Source of the DNA: JAOABC01 sp041287495
Lineage (GTDB): Bacteria; Aquificota; Aquificia; Aquificales; Hydrogenothermaceae
Direction of reading: 5' to 3'
Assembly (NCBI GenBank): GCA_041287495.1
Contig: JBEULE010000034.1
Location: forward strand, 62,001-126,000
DNA length: 64,000 nucleotides
The position numbers and the translations under genes were made by a program. This document shows, one piece after another, positions 51,689 through 61,459 of this stretch; position 1 is the first letter of the stretch, and every line of letters begins with the position of its first letter. The notes under the pieces are model-generated. The model was not told the DNA's origin, did no database searches, and saw nothing but the letters and a program-made list of their open reading frames with translations.

Positions 51689-52420
51689 CTACTTAAACAG
51701 TTTAAAATGTATGTAATATCCTATTAAGCCTATATACTCTCTTATAGCTTTTGTAGAGTCCTGAAGAACATTCATTTTAGGAAAGTAGCTGTAAACTGTA
51801 TATTTTTTATCCATTTTAAAATCTGTTGGATAGGGGATAACATCAAGTCCGGCTTCTTTGAATGTTAAAACAGACCTTGGCATATGGTAAGCTGAAGTGA
51901 CAAGTACAATTTTTTTAAAACCTTTTTGCTGACATATCTTTTTAGTGAAGTAGGCATTTCCCAATGTGTCTCTGCTGTAAACATCTGTAAATATCTTTGA
52001 TTTATCAACACCGAGCTCTATTAATACATTTTTCATAACTTCTGACTCTGGAAGATTTGTTATAGCAGAGCCTCCGGACAAGATAATTGGAACGTTTAAC
52101 CTTTTCTGTAAAACAAAGCCTGCAAGAAGTCTTTTTAGAGAGTCTTCGGATAACACTCCGGTGTTATAACTCCCACCTCCCAAGACAATGATAACATCTC
52201 CCTGAACTTCTCTCATCTTTGGATACCTTTCTTCAAGGGGTAAGAGAAGGAAATCTTTAACGGGTTCAATTGATATAAGATATATAACTGATGCTGAAGC
52301 GATAGATATTATGGCTATTAATCTGTCTTTCTTTCTTAAGATAAAGATACTTACAAGTAAAACTATAAAAATCCCCGGTGGTAGTATGAAAAAAGTTATC
52401 AGTTTTTTTAAGAAAAACAT
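51689..52420 (-). CDS. ElyC/SanA/YdcF family (DUF218) membrane protein
   Basis: 243 residues with two N-terminal TM helices (about 8-55) and a DUF218 domain: IIVLGGGSYNTGVL, PIILSGGSA, SRDTLGNAYFTKKI and VTSAYHMPRSVLTFKEAG. Family members act in envelope or peptidoglycan precursor homeostasis; the mechanism is unsettled. It follows the patatin gene by 21 bp, and its start has no strong Shine-Dalgarno. Confidence 0.87.
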   Translation of the reverse strand: MFFLKKLITFFILPPGIFIVLLVSIFILRKKDRLIAIISIASASVIYLISIEPVKDFLLLPLEERYPKMREVQGDVIIVLGGGSYNTGVLSEDSLKRLLAGFVLQKRLNVPIILSGGSAITNLPESEVMKNVLIELGVDKSKIFTDVYSRDTLGNAYFTKKICQQKGFKKIVLVTSAYHMPRSVLTFKEAGLDVIPYPTDFKMDKKYTVYSYFPKMNVLQDSTKAIREYIGLIGYYIHFKLFK

Positions 52421-52441
52421 GCAACTATTATAACCAATTTT

Positions 52442-53194
52442 TTAAATCTTTATAGATTTTAAAATTCCCTTTGCGTAATTGTATCCTATTTTAATAGCCT
52501 CTTCTTTTTTCCATGTAGCAAAGAGAGGCACCTTTATAAGTTCTGGAGGTTGAATAAATAGATTACATAATGGTTTTCTTGATTCTATGTTTGACTTGAT
52601 AGCAAGATAGAAACTTCTCATTCCTATGGAGATAAAGTTATTAAAATCTTTTTCTTCCGGTAAAAAAGGGTTTACCTCAACGCCTATTATATAATCCACT
52701 TTATTTATGAGAGGCTCTACCGGAAGGTTGTTCATCACACCACCATCTATATAGTGGAACTCATCTATTTTTACCGGCTTAAACAATACAGGAAGAGAGC
52801 AGGAAGCTTTAACTATCTTTTTAATATCTCCCCGGTTCTTATATTCAATAGAGGCAGTGTTTAAATTTGTTATAGTTACATAAAACTCTTTTGGAAGCTG
52901 TGAAATATCTTTATAGTGAATATACTTTTCTAAAAATTTATCCATAGAGTCTATAGAAAAAAAGGCTTTTTTTGAAAAAGAAGGTTTGACATACTTTTTG
53001 AAATCTGTTTTAATAGCTAACTCTTCCATATCTAAAGGAGAATAGCCTGCACAGTAGAAAAGTCCAATTATAGACCCGGCACTTACACCTGATACAACAG
53101 AAGGTTTTATTCCGTATTCTTCAAGAGCTTTTAAAACTCCTATATGTGCAAGTCCTCTGACTGCTCCTCCGGATAAGACTATTCCAAATCTCAA
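52442..53194 (-). CDS. Patatin-like phospholipase
   Basis: 250-residue α/β hydrolase. The oxyanion loop is GGAVRGLAHIG, the nucleophile elbow is GVSAGS, and the catalytic Asp is in DGG (YIDGGVMNNLP), giving the Ser-Asp dyad of RssA-like patatins. No signal peptide, so it acts in the cytoplasm on phospholipids or acyl esters. TTG start with GGGAG overlapping the guaA end; it probably shares guaA's transcript. Confidence 0.9.
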   Translation of the reverse strand: MRFGIVLSGGAVRGLAHIGVLKALEEYGIKPSVVSGVSAGSIIGLFYCAGYSPLDMEELAIKTDFKKYVKPSFSKKAFFSIDSMDKFLEKYIHYKDISQLPKEFYVTITNLNTASIEYKNRGDIKKIVKASCSLPVLFKPVKIDEFHYIDGGVMNNLPVEPLINKVDYIIGVEVNPFLPEEKDFNNFISIGMRSFYLAIKSNIESRKPLCNLFIQPPELIKVPLFATWKKEEAIKIGYNYAKGILKSIKI

Positions 53195-53195
53195 A

Positions 53196-54731
53196 CTACT
53201 CCCACTCTATAGTAGCTGGAGGTTTAGAAGATATATCATAAACAACTCTATTTACACCTTTAACTTCGTTTATTATCCTTCTCATCATCTTATCTAATAA
53301 ATCATATGGAAGTCTTGCCCAGTCTGCTGTCATTCCGTCTGTGCTTTCCACAGCTCTTATGGCTATAACTTTCTCATAAGTCCTATAATCTCCCATAACT
53401 CCAACGGTTTGTATAGGAAGTAAAACTGCAAAAGACTGCCAAAGCTCTCTGTAAAGACCTGCATTTTTTATCTCTTCAAGGACTATTGCATCTGCTTCTC
53501 TTAGGATGTTTAAATCCTGCTCGTTAACTTCACCTATAACCCTTATTGCAAGTCCTGGACCTGGAAATGGTTGTCTATATATAATTTCTTCAGGAAGTCC
53601 AAGTTCTTTACCAAGTTCTCTGACTTCATCTTTAAAAAGCTCTCTCAAAGGCTCTATAAGTTTAAGGTTCATTCTCTCTGGTAATCCACCTACATTGTGG
53701 TGAGTCTTTATAACTGCAGATGGTCCTTTTACCGATATACTCTCTATAACATCCGGATACAAAGTTCCCTGGACGAGAAACTCAACATCTTTTAATTTTC
53801 TTGCCTCTTCCTCAAATACTTCTATAAAGAGATTTCCTATTATTTTTCTCTTTTGTTCCGGGTCCGTAACACCTTTTAATGCGTTTAAAAATCTATCTTT
53901 TGCATTAACTACTATAAGGTTTATATGAAAGTTATCTCTAAAAGTTTTTTCTACCTGTTCTCTTTCCCCTTTTCTAAGTAGTCCATTATCAACAAATATA
54001 CATGTAAGGTTGTCTCCTATGGCATTATGGACTAAAACTGCTGCAACAGATGAATCAACTCCTCCGGATAAAGCACAGATAGCTTTTTTATTACCAACAA
54101 TCTCCCTTATTCTTATCTGCTCTTGCATAAGGAAGTTGCCCATAGTCCAGTCTTGTTTACAACCAGCTATATTCACTGCAAAGTTTTTAAGAATCTCCTT
54201 ACCAAGTGGTGTATGGGTAACTTCTGGATGAAACTGAACTCCCCATATCTTTTTTTCTCTATTTCTTATTGCTGCAAATGGAGCATTAAATGTCCTTGCT
54301 ATTACTTCAAAACCTTCTGGTAGTTTTATAACTTTATCTGCGTGGCTCATCCATACATGCATGTATTTTGGCAAATCCTTAAACAGGTCTTCTCTATCTA
54401 AAATTTCTATCTCTGCCTTTCCGTATTCATGCTTATCAGATTTAACTACTTCACCACCAAAATGGTAAGAGATAAGTTGAAGCCCATAACATATACCTAA
54501 AATAGGAAGTCCTAAATCGAATATTCTCTCATCAGGTCTTGGAGCATCTGGTTCGTAAACAGATGCCGGACCTCCGGAGAATATTATACCTTTTGGATTG
54601 TGTCTCTTTATCTCTTCTATGGAAGTATTAAAAGGTAGTATCTCACTGTATATATGTAGTTCTCTTATCCTTCTTGCTATAAGCTGTGTATACTGAGATC
54701 CAAAATCAAGAATGACTATCCCTTGATGCAA
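53196..54731 (-). CDS. guaA: GMP synthase (glutamine-hydrolysing)
   Basis: About 511 residues converting XMP to GMP. It has an N-terminal class I amidotransferase (GICYGLQL with the nucleophile Cys, FHPEVTHT), an ATP-pyrophosphatase P-loop ALSGGVDSSV and a C-terminal dimerisation domain ending in KPPATIEWE. The start is probably TTG at 54731, which sits eight bases after AGGAG; the GTG nine bases earlier overlaps that RBS. A TATAAT lies about 34 bases upstream (54765-54770). Confidence 0.96.
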   Translation of the reverse strand: MHQGIVILDFGSQYTQLIARRIRELHIYSEILPFNTSIEEIKRHNPKGIIFSGGPASVYEPDAPRPDERIFDLGLPILGICYGLQLISYHFGGEVVKSDKHEYGKAEIEILDREDLFKDLPKYMHVWMSHADKVIKLPEGFEVIARTFNAPFAAIRNREKKIWGVQFHPEVTHTPLGKEILKNFAVNIAGCKQDWTMGNFLMQEQIRIREIVGNKKAICALSGGVDSSVAAVLVHNAIGDNLTCIFVDNGLLRKGEREQVEKTFRDNFHINLIVVNAKDRFLNALKGVTDPEQKRKIIGNLFIEVFEEEARKLKDVEFLVQGTLYPDVIESISVKGPSAVIKTHHNVGGLPERMNLKLIEPLRELFKDEVRELGKELGLPEEIIYRQPFPGPGLAIRVIGEVNEQDLNILREADAIVLEEIKNAGLYRELWQSFAVLLPIQTVGVMGDYRTYEKVIAIRAVESTDGMTADWARLPYDLLDKMMRRIINEVKGVNRVVYDISSKPPATIEWE

Positions 54732-54779
54732 CTTTATCACTCCTAAAAATTAAGAATTTTCAATATTATAACATACTAT

Positions 54780-55556
54780 CTACTTCCATAGTTTATCTTT
54801 GTACTTTTCTTTAAGTTCTAACTCGTATAAGAATAGATATTTTAGGAAAGTATAGAAGAAAGAAGACATAGCTACTAAAAAACCTCTGTATCCGTCAAGA
54901 AAACCAAACTTTAAAAAGTAATTTTTAAAAAACATCATAAATGGACTTAAAAGGAGTTTATAGAATTTAAATTTTTTTCTATTTTTATGGTAACTTTCAG
55001 CCATTGTTTTTGCATAATCAACCGTTTTTATATATTGGTGATAAAGATTTCTGTATGAGTAATGGTATAAATCCCCTTTTAATCTAGCTACTTTTACATT
55101 CTTATCTAAAAAAACTGGACTTTCGTGAAGGTCTCCTTCAAATCTCAAAACACCTTTCCTAAAAAGTCTTAATCTCCACTCCGGATACCATGTATGTTTT
55201 AAAAACTTTCCTAAATAATAGGTCCTTCTTGGAATTTCATAGACTTTACACTTTGGATTTAGAAGTTCCTGCTTTATACTTAATTTTAACTCTTGGCTTA
55301 CCTCTTCATCTGCATCCATCATTAATATCCAGTCATAGGAAGATTTTTCTATTCCAAAGTTCCTCTGATTTGCAAAGCTATCCAACTGTCTAAAATAGAC
55401 TTTTGCTCCTAAAGATGTTGCAATATCTACGGTTCTGTCTGTAGAACCACTATCTATAACTATAATTTCATCTGCTAAGTCTTTTAGACTTTTTATTGCT
55501 CTTTCTATATTTAGCTCTTCATTTTTTGTTAATATAATAGCGGAAATCTTTTCCAA
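54780..55556 (-). CDS. Family 2 glycosyltransferase (WaaE/KdtX-like)
   Basis: 258 residues of GT2 fold: ILTKNEELNIERAI, VIDSGSTDRT and MMDADEEV (DxD-type). W-rich WYPEWRLRLFRKG and GDLHESP resemble LPS-core glucosyltransferases of the WaaE type, which use NDP-sugars to modify inner core. A heptose epimerase gene and a CgeB-like transferase lie 3-5 kb away, consistent with envelope polysaccharide. TTG start with GGGAG ten bases upstream. Confidence 0.87.
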   Translation of the reverse strand: MEKISAIILTKNEELNIERAIKSLKDLADEIIVIDSGSTDRTVDIATSLGAKVYFRQLDSFANQRNFGIEKSSYDWILMMDADEEVSQELKLSIKQELLNPKCKVYEIPRRTYYLGKFLKHTWYPEWRLRLFRKGVLRFEGDLHESPVFLDKNVKVARLKGDLYHYSYRNLYHQYIKTVDYAKTMAESYHKNRKKFKFYKLLLSPFMMFFKNYFLKFGFLDGYRGFLVAMSSFFYTFLKYLFLYELELKEKYKDKLWK

Positions 55557-55593
55557 AGTTTTAGTACTCCCAAAAATTTAACAGATTATTATA

Positions 55594-56334
55594 CTAATCC
55601 TCAAATTTGTAGTAGACTTTCCTTGATTTTACAGAGATAAACCTGTCTTCCATTGGAATGTATCCAGTTAATTTGTTTCCTAAGCAAGCTCCGGTATCTA
55701 TACCATAACAGTTATTGTTTATGTATGGCTCATCATAAACAACATGTCCGTAAATTATCTTTGGGGAGTTTTCTGATACTTTTCTATATTTTGTCCAATC
55801 TATCCTTTCCGGAAAACCTTTTTCTGTATATCTTCCAGTAGTTTGTCCGTATAAGACAAAACTTTTTACCTGTTTATCTGTCCTACCTATATACTCATCT
55901 TTTATTCCAGCATGGGCAACTACAACATTAGAGTTGATAATTATGTATAGAGGCATCTCTTCATAAAACCTTAAAACTTCTTCTCTTAACTTTTCCTGTA
56001 AGTTTTTATTTAAAGCCAAAAACTGACTAACCGTTTTTTGCATACCGTGTGATATATTTACATCTGAACCTTTTAACCATCTGTAAAATTTATCAAGATG
56101 ATTACTTTTTACTTCGTAATATCTACCTTTTTTGTATAAATCTATACATAACTGTAATGTTTCTATACTATAATCTCCTCTGTCTATTGTATCTCCGACA
56201 GATATTATTAAACTATCTCTTCCATAGATTTCATCTACTATCTTTAGTAGCTCTCTAAACTCTTCAAAGCAGCCGTGAATATCTCCAACTACAATGTAGG
56301 GTTTATCTGTATCAATATTTAAAAATCTATCCAT
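55594..56334 (-). CDS. PrpE/ApaH-like metallophosphatase
   Basis: 246-residue calcineurin-like phosphatase: VVGDIHGC (D18, H20), VGDTIDRG (D48, D51), KSNHLDK in place of the usual GNHE/D, VVAHAG, and IYGHVVYDEP. PrpE and ApaH proteins cleave diadenosine tetraphosphate or phosphoprotein; the substrate here is unknown. The altered GNH motif (S for G, L for E/D) is a notable deviation. It directly follows the ZnuA-like gene on this strand. Confidence 0.8.
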   Translation of the reverse strand: MDRFLNIDTDKPYIVVGDIHGCFEEFRELLKIVDEIYGRDSLIISVGDTIDRGDYSIETLQLCIDLYKKGRYYEVKSNHLDKFYRWLKGSDVNISHGMQKTVSQFLALNKNLQEKLREEVLRFYEEMPLYIIINSNVVVAHAGIKDEYIGRTDKQVKSFVLYGQTTGRYTEKGFPERIDWTKYRKVSENSPKIIYGHVVYDEPYINNNCYGIDTGACLGNKLTGYIPMEDRFISVKSRKVYYKFED

Positions 56335-56335
56335 A

Positions 56336-57181
56336 CTAATAGTTTAGTCCCTCGTAAACTTTATCTATGTTGTATCTCATCATATCAATGTATGTTGGAT
56401 TTTCTCCCTGTGAATCGAGGAATACGACCTTTACCTGTGTTTTTGATACTATTAAATCTATTACTTTCTTGTTATAAAACTGTTTTGAGGTAAATATGGT
56501 TTTTACATTGTTTAGCTTTATCTTTTGGATCACTTCAAATATATGTTTTGGTGTTGGTTCTCTTCCGTGTCCCATCTCAATCTCTGTAAGGTATATAAGT
56601 TTAAATCTGTTGACAAAGTATGGAAATTCGTAGTGATATGATACAAAATTTTTGTTTTTCAGTTTTGATAACTTCTCATTACCATAACTTATTAAGTTAT
56701 CTATCTTCTGACTGAACTTTTGATAGTTTTTTAGATAGAAATCTCTATTTACTGGGTCTTTCTTTGAGAGGTAGTCTGTTATAAACTTTGCTATAACTTT
56801 TGCATTCATAGGGTCAAGCCAGAGTGCCGGGTGAATCTCATCAGGATGGTCTTCTTCTCTTAGTAAAACTAAACCTTTTAAGGAACTTACTTTTAATGCT
56901 TTATCTTTAGGTATATTTTTAACTATGCCTGTTATGTTTGGCTCTCCGGAACCAATATAGATAAAAAGGTCACTTTCTGATACCTTCTTTATATCGGAAG
57001 TTTTATATTCATATATGTGAAAGTTTATATTTGGAGGTATTATATAGTAAACTTCAACTTTGTCTTTTGATATTTCTTTAACAATGTCGGCAAGAGGTTT
57101 CACGGTAGTAGCTATCTTTATCTGTCCGTATGAATGTAAAACTATCGTTAAAAGTAATATAAACGATATAAAAAATCTCAT
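56336..57181 (-). CDS. ZnuA-like metal ABC transporter substrate-binding protein
   Basis: 281-residue cluster A-I solute-binding protein with a signal peptide (about 1-20). Likely ligands occur at NFHIYEYKTSD, HPALWLDP and SYHYEFPYF, and an Asp in FLDSQGENP, indicating zinc or manganese. The short His/Asp-rich loop EEDHPDEIHP may assist binding. It is an orphan: no permease or ATPase gene is next to it. ATG at 57181 is chosen because GAGGTG precedes it, three codons inside the open frame. Confidence 0.85.
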   Translation of the reverse strand: MRFFISFILLLTIVLHSYGQIKIATTVKPLADIVKEISKDKVEVYYIIPPNINFHIYEYKTSDIKKVSESDLFIYIGSGEPNITGIVKNIPKDKALKVSSLKGLVLLREEDHPDEIHPALWLDPMNAKVIAKFITDYLSKKDPVNRDFYLKNYQKFSQKIDNLISYGNEKLSKLKNKNFVSYHYEFPYFVNRFKLIYLTEIEMGHGREPTPKHIFEVIQKIKLNNVKTIFTSKQFYNKKVIDLIVSKTQVKVVFLDSQGENPTYIDMMRYNIDKVYEGLNY

Positions 57182-57264
57182 CTTTCTCACCTCGATTAAA
57201 TTTTTTCTTTAATAATTTTACCTTTAAAACAAAAAAAATTTTATGAGTAAATGTTTGTAAATGA

Positions 57265-57270
57265 TATAAT
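57265..57270 (+). promoter_or_regulatory. -10 element for the efp operon
   Basis: TATAAT with a TATACT directly after it (57271-57276), 31 and 25 bases before the efp start. The -35 is not clear. Confidence 0.4.
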
Positions 57271-57301
57271 TATACTTTCAAAAATTTTAACGGAGGTAAA
57301 T

Positions 57302-57874
57302 ATGGGCGTAAAAATTGATATTAACAGAATTGCGAGAGATCAGTTTATACTGGTAGATAACACCCCTTATAAAGTAGTCAGTTATGAACACGTTAAACCC
57401 GGAAAAGGTCAGGCTTTTGTTAGAGTTAGAGCTAAAAATATGAGAACAGGAAACGTTACAGAGTTTACATTTAAATCTTCAGACTCTATAGAACTTGCAG
57501 ATTTTGAGCAAAGGTTTATGAACTACTCTTATTCAGATGGTTCATACTACTACTTCTTAGACACAAACACCTATGAAACTTTTGCTGTTCCAGCTGAAAA
57601 CATGGAACATGAGGCTCAATTTTTAAAAGAAGGTATGCAGGTAGTAGTTTTCCTTGATAGAGGAAACCCTATTGGTATAGAACTACCTAAACATGAAGTT
57701 TACGAAGTTATAGAAACAGAGCCAGGTTTCAAAGGGGATACAGCTACAAACACACTAAAACCTGCTAAAATAGAAACTGGAGCAACAATACAAGTCCCCC
57801 TATTTATAAATGTTGGTGATAAAATAAAAGTAGATACAGAAAAGGGAACATACATAGAGAGAGTTAATAAATAA
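57302..57874 (+). CDS. efp: Elongation factor P
   Basis: 190-residue EF-P that relieves ribosome stalling at polyproline. It has VKPGKGQAFVRVRAKNM, with K35 at the tip where post-translational modification occurs in other bacteria. The longer frame is rejected because CGGAGGT precedes the ATG at 57302. No epmA/epmB-type genes are visible nearby. First gene of a seven-gene forward run. Confidence 0.96.
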   Translation: MGVKIDINRIARDQFILVDNTPYKVVSYEHVKPGKGQAFVRVRAKNMRTGNVTEFTFKSSDSIELADFEQRFMNYSYSDGSYYYFLDTNTYETFAVPAENMEHEAQFLKEGMQVVVFLDRGNPIGIELPKHEVYEVIETEPGFKGDTATNTLKPAKIETGATIQVPLFINVGDKIKVDTEKGTYIERVNK

Positions 57875-57878
57875 TTTT

Positions 57879-57892
57879 CTCCCGTAAGGGAG
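57879..57892 (+). other. GNRA-type hairpin between efp and accB
   Basis: CTCCC pairs with GGGAG around a GTAA tetraloop, right before the accB ribosome binding site (GGAGG at 57894-57898). There is no T-run, so it is not an intrinsic terminator; it may stabilise or process the mRNA. Confidence 0.5.
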
Positions 57893-57905
57893 TGGAGGTT
57901 TAAAT

Positions 57906-58361
57906 ATGGATAAAGATTTTATCTTTGAACTTATAGAGAGAGTAAAAGACTCTAAAATAGAAGAGATTGAATTATTTACATCGGAAGGTAAAATTGTTAT
58001 AAAACAGTATCATGGACCAAAAGAGGTCCAGATATCACAGCCTCAGATTCAACCTATTGTAAGCAACCCTCAACCTGTTAACATAGAGACGATAACAGAG
58101 AGTCCTTCTAAAAAAGAGAAAAATTACCATGTAATAAAATCTCCTCTTGTGGGAACATTTTACAGAGCACCTTCTCCTGGAGCACCTCCTTTTGTTGAAG
58201 AAGGTGATACTGTATCAAAGGGACAAGTTTTATGTATTATAGAAGCCCTAAAAGTTATGAACGAAATTGAAAGTGATGTAGATGGTAAAGTAGTAAAAAT
58301 ACTTGTTGAAAATGGACAACCTGTTGAATATGGACAAGAACTTTTCTATATAGAGGTTTAG
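57906..58361 (+). CDS. accB: Biotin carboxyl carrier protein of acetyl-CoA carboxylase
   Basis: 151 residues: an N-terminal helical region, a Pro/Gln linker (about 40-65), and a biotinyl domain with EALKVMNEIE. Biotin is expected on K116. The residue before the lysine is Leu where most BCCPs have Met (EAMK). It is the expected target of the BirA encoded at 8809. accC is not adjacent. GGAGG lies before the ATG. Confidence 0.94.
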   Translation: MDKDFIFELIERVKDSKIEEIELFTSEGKIVIKQYHGPKEVQISQPQIQPIVSNPQPVNIETITESPSKKEKNYHVIKSPLVGTFYRAPSPGAPPFVEEGDTVSKGQVLCIIEALKVMNEIESDVDGKVVKILVENGQPVEYGQELFYIEV

Positions 58362-58364
58362 AAG

Positions 58365-59303
58365 ATGTTTCATAACATTCTAATAACCGGAGGAGCCGGA
58401 TTTATAGGGTCAAACCTTGCATTAAAACTTCAAAAAGATTATCCGGACGCAAAGATACTTATCCTTGATGACTTTTCAAGTGCGAACTTTAAAAATTTAA
58501 AAGGTTTTAAAGGTGTAGTTTTATCCTGTGATGTTTCCACAGATGAGATATTCTTTAAATTAGAAGACTTTAAACCAGATATCATATTCCACCTTGCCTC
58601 AATAACAGATACAACTGTAACAGACCAAGAGTTTATGATGAGAAAGAATGTTGATGGTTTTAGGAATATATTACAGTTAGCTTATGATGAAGAATGTCCA
58701 GTAGTTTATGCCTCTTCTGCTTCAGTTTATGGAAATGTGAAAGAATCTGTTCCTTTAAAGGAAGACAGAGAGAAATCACCTGAGAATGTCTATGCATTTT
58801 CAAAGTATATAATGGATAATATAGCAATGGAGTTTTCGGAGAAATCAGGTATAAAGGTTGTCGGAGTTAGATATTTTAATGTTTATGGACCAAGGGAAGC
58901 CCATAAAGGAAAGTTTGCTAGTATGATATACCAGCTTTATCTACAGATGAAAAACGGACAAAAACCAAGGATATTTAAGTGGGGGCAGCAAAAGAGAGAT
59001 TTTGTTTATGTTAAAGATGCTGTAGAAGCTACAATAATAGCCGCAAAAGCACCAAAAAGCACAGTTTACAATGTTGGAAGTGGACAGGCAACATCGTTTA
59101 ACGAAGTAATACAACTTCTAAATCAAGCCTTAGGGACAGACTATGAACCGGAATATTTTGACTGTCCATACGATTTTTACCAAGAGTTTACACAGGCAGA
59201 TATGACAAAAATTAAAGAAGAGTTAGGGTTTGTCCCTAAATATAGTATCCAGAGAGGAATTAAAGAGTATGTAGATATACTTGAAGGAAGGATAAATGAG
59301 TAA
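58365..59303 (+). CDS. hldD: ADP-L-glycero-D-manno-heptose 6-epimerase
   Basis: 312-residue short-chain dehydrogenase-fold epimerase. It has NAD site ILITGGAGFIGSNLALKL, the catalytic YAFSK, and FNVYGPREAHKGKFASMIYQ, typical of HldD/RfaD. It makes the heptose used in LPS inner core. Starts three bases after accB and overlaps thrB by 8 bp. Other sugar epimerases share the fold, so the heptose assignment relies on the FNVYGPREAHKG signature. Confidence 0.88.
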   Translation: MFHNILITGGAGFIGSNLALKLQKDYPDAKILILDDFSSANFKNLKGFKGVVLSCDVSTDEIFFKLEDFKPDIIFHLASITDTTVTDQEFMMRKNVDGFRNILQLAYDEECPVVYASSASVYGNVKESVPLKEDREKSPENVYAFSKYIMDNIAMEFSEKSGIKVVGVRYFNVYGPREAHKGKFASMIYQLYLQMKNGQKPRIFKWGQQKRDFVYVKDAVEATIIAAKAPKSTVYNVGSGQATSFNEVIQLLNQALGTDYEPEYFDCPYDFYQEFTQADMTKIKEELGFVPKYSIQRGIKEYVDILEGRINE

Positions 59304-60213
59304 AAAAGTTGTTAAAGTAAAAGTTCCAGCTACAACTGCCAATTTAGGAGCAGGATTTGATACATTTGGACTTGCTCTAACACTTTATAATGAATTTATA
59401 GTTGAAGAAGCAGATGGGATTTTTATTGAAACATACCCTAAATCTGAATTCTTAGAAAACCCAGATAACAATCTATATATACAGGTAGTTAAATATCTCT
59501 GTGAAAGGGAAAGTAAGACATTTCATGGTGCAAAACTTAAACAGATATCAAATATTCCAGTTGCAAGAGGGCTTGGAAGTAGTGCCTCGGCAATAGTTGC
59601 TGGAATACTGACAGGTTATGTAGTCCATAAAAGAGAGTTAACAGACGAAGAATTTTTTGAAGTTGCATACAGATTTGAACCTCATCCTGACAATTTACTT
59701 CCTGCTTGGAAAGGTGGATTTATCACAGCATTAAAAACAGATAAAAAAACATACTATCAGAAGGTAGATTTTCCAGAAGATATAAAAGCCATTGTTGTTA
59801 TCCCAGATTTTGAACTTTCTACAGAAAAAGCAAGGTCTGTTTTACCTTCATCTATTCCATACAGAGATGCAATATTCAATCTCCAAAGGGCAACCCTTTT
59901 TATTACCGCAATCCAAAATAGAAGATATGACCTACTTAAAGTCTGTATGGAAGATAGGTTACACCAACCATACAGAAAAACACTTATACCGGGATTTGAT
60001 AAAGTTATAAAGAATGCCGTCGATAATGGAGCCTTGGGAGCATCTTTAAGTGGAGCTGGAAGCACTATGCTGGCATTGGCAACAGATAACTTTGAAACAA
60101 TAGGAAAATCTATGGTAGAAGCTTTCAAGGAAGTAGGTGTAAATGCAGAGTATAAAGTTTTAGATATAGATAGAGAAGGTGCAAAAGTAGAAATTAAAGA
60201 TAAGGAGAGTTAA
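59296..60213 (+). CDS. thrB: Homoserine kinase
   Basis: 305-residue GHMP kinase that phosphorylates homoserine on the way to threonine. It has KVPATTANLGAGFDTFG and the ATP loop PVARGLGSSASAIVAG. GALGASLSGAGSTMLAL completes the pattern. Overlaps hldD; ends one base before the next ATG. GAAGGA precedes the ATG. Confidence 0.95.
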   Translation: MSKKVVKVKVPATTANLGAGFDTFGLALTLYNEFIVEEADGIFIETYPKSEFLENPDNNLYIQVVKYLCERESKTFHGAKLKQISNIPVARGLGSSASAIVAGILTGYVVHKRELTDEEFFEVAYRFEPHPDNLLPAWKGGFITALKTDKKTYYQKVDFPEDIKAIVVIPDFELSTEKARSVLPSSIPYRDAIFNLQRATLFITAIQNRRYDLLKVCMEDRLHQPYRKTLIPGFDKVIKNAVDNGALGASLSGAGSTMLALATDNFETIGKSMVEAFKEVGVNAEYKVLDIDREGAKVEIKDKES

Positions 60214-60214
60214 A

Positions 60215-61459
60215 ATGTCAGAAAATATTACAAAGCCAAGAGTTGTTTTTCTAAAAACACCAGACCCAAAAAATTTAACAGATTGGATTATAGAAGGTAT
60301 ATCTAAATCTATCTCTGCAAATGGATTTGATATCAAAATAGTTGATTTATCAGACCCAAATACAATATCAGAAAAAGTTAATGAGATAATAGAGTTTAAA
60401 CCTCTCTTTACATTTGATACTAACTTAGATGGTATGATATTCGGTGAAAGGGAAAATCAGAAATTACCTCTGTGTGATATTATCGGCAATATCCATATAA
60501 CTTGGTTTATAGATGACCCTATGATACATTTTTCAAAATTAAAACCTGTCCTTAACTCTAATCAGGTGTTGTATATAACTATAGATGTTGAACATAATCA
60601 GTGGATAGCTTCTGCTGGAAAGAATGTTGCAATAGTTCCTCCAGGAGTTAACCCTTCTAAAATACCACCTTCTATGAATAAAGATTTTGAAGTAGCATTT
60701 GTAGGACCTATAACGGATCCGAATATAATTGAAAGCAACTGGAGAGAGAGATTTGATGATGCTCTCTTTGGGTTTGCCGTTGAACTTGGAAGACTTATAT
60801 ACAGAAATCCGGACATGTCTGTAAGATTCGCAAGTGGGTATCTTTTATCTCAACTTGCCCCGGATTTTCAAAACGCTCTCTTAAATTTCCAGAGGGAGAA
60901 TGAAGAGGAATTTATGAACTTACTAACAGAGATAGGGCTCTATGCTATGAGTTTAAGAAGATGGAACATACTGACGGCAATTGAAAATTTTGAGGTAAAT
61001 ATCTTAGGACCAGTAGCTGGAGAAGTCCCAGAAAATGTGGTAATCCATGAAGATATAACTTTACAAAAAGATATTGTAGAATTTCTCGCAAGGACAAAAA
61101 TCTCTCTACTAAGTCAACCTCCATTTATACCTACAGCTCTTGGATTTACAGTTTTTGACAGTGTAGCCTGCGGAACTTTAACAATGGTTGAGGAGAGACT
61201 TTCCTCAAAATCTTTCTTTACACCGGATAGGGAGATTATCACCTACCATCCGATAGATGCTATTGAGATAGAAGGTAAAATAGCTTACTATCTTGAGGAC
61301 AATCCATCAGAAAGGGAAGAAATAGCAAAGGCAGGAAGAGAAAGAGTTTTAAGAGAGCATACAATATACGGCAGAGGAGAAATTATAGCTAACATAATGA
61401 AAGATATAATAAGACAGTCCCTAACTGAAGAACAAAAACAAGAAGGAGAACAAGCTTGA
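60215..61459 (+). CDS. CgeB-like glycosyltransferase
   Basis: 414 residues with a two-domain glycosyltransferase fold. The N-terminal WFIDDPMIHFSKLK and VLYITIDVEHNQW, and the C-terminal FDSVACGTLTMVEE with ENPSEREEIAKAGRERVL-type repeat-like ending, match CgeB/spore-maturation-type glycosyltransferases. The mid-region is elongated and helical. It may add sugars to LPS or glycoprotein; the acceptor is unknown. GGAGAG precedes the ATG; its stop overlaps the TTG of purH. Confidence 0.75.
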   Translation: MSENITKPRVVFLKTPDPKNLTDWIIEGISKSISANGFDIKIVDLSDPNTISEKVNEIIEFKPLFTFDTNLDGMIFGERENQKLPLCDIIGNIHITWFIDDPMIHFSKLKPVLNSNQVLYITIDVEHNQWIASAGKNVAIVPPGVNPSKIPPSMNKDFEVAFVGPITDPNIIESNWRERFDDALFGFAVELGRLIYRNPDMSVRFASGYLLSQLAPDFQNALLNFQRENEEEFMNLLTEIGLYAMSLRRWNILTAIENFEVNILGPVAGEVPENVVIHEDITLQKDIVEFLARTKISLLSQPPFIPTALGFTVFDSVACGTLTMVEERLSSKSFFTPDREIITYHPIDAIEIEGKIAYYLEDNPSEREEIAKAGRERVLREHTIYGRGEIIANIMKDIIRQSLTEEQKQEGEQA

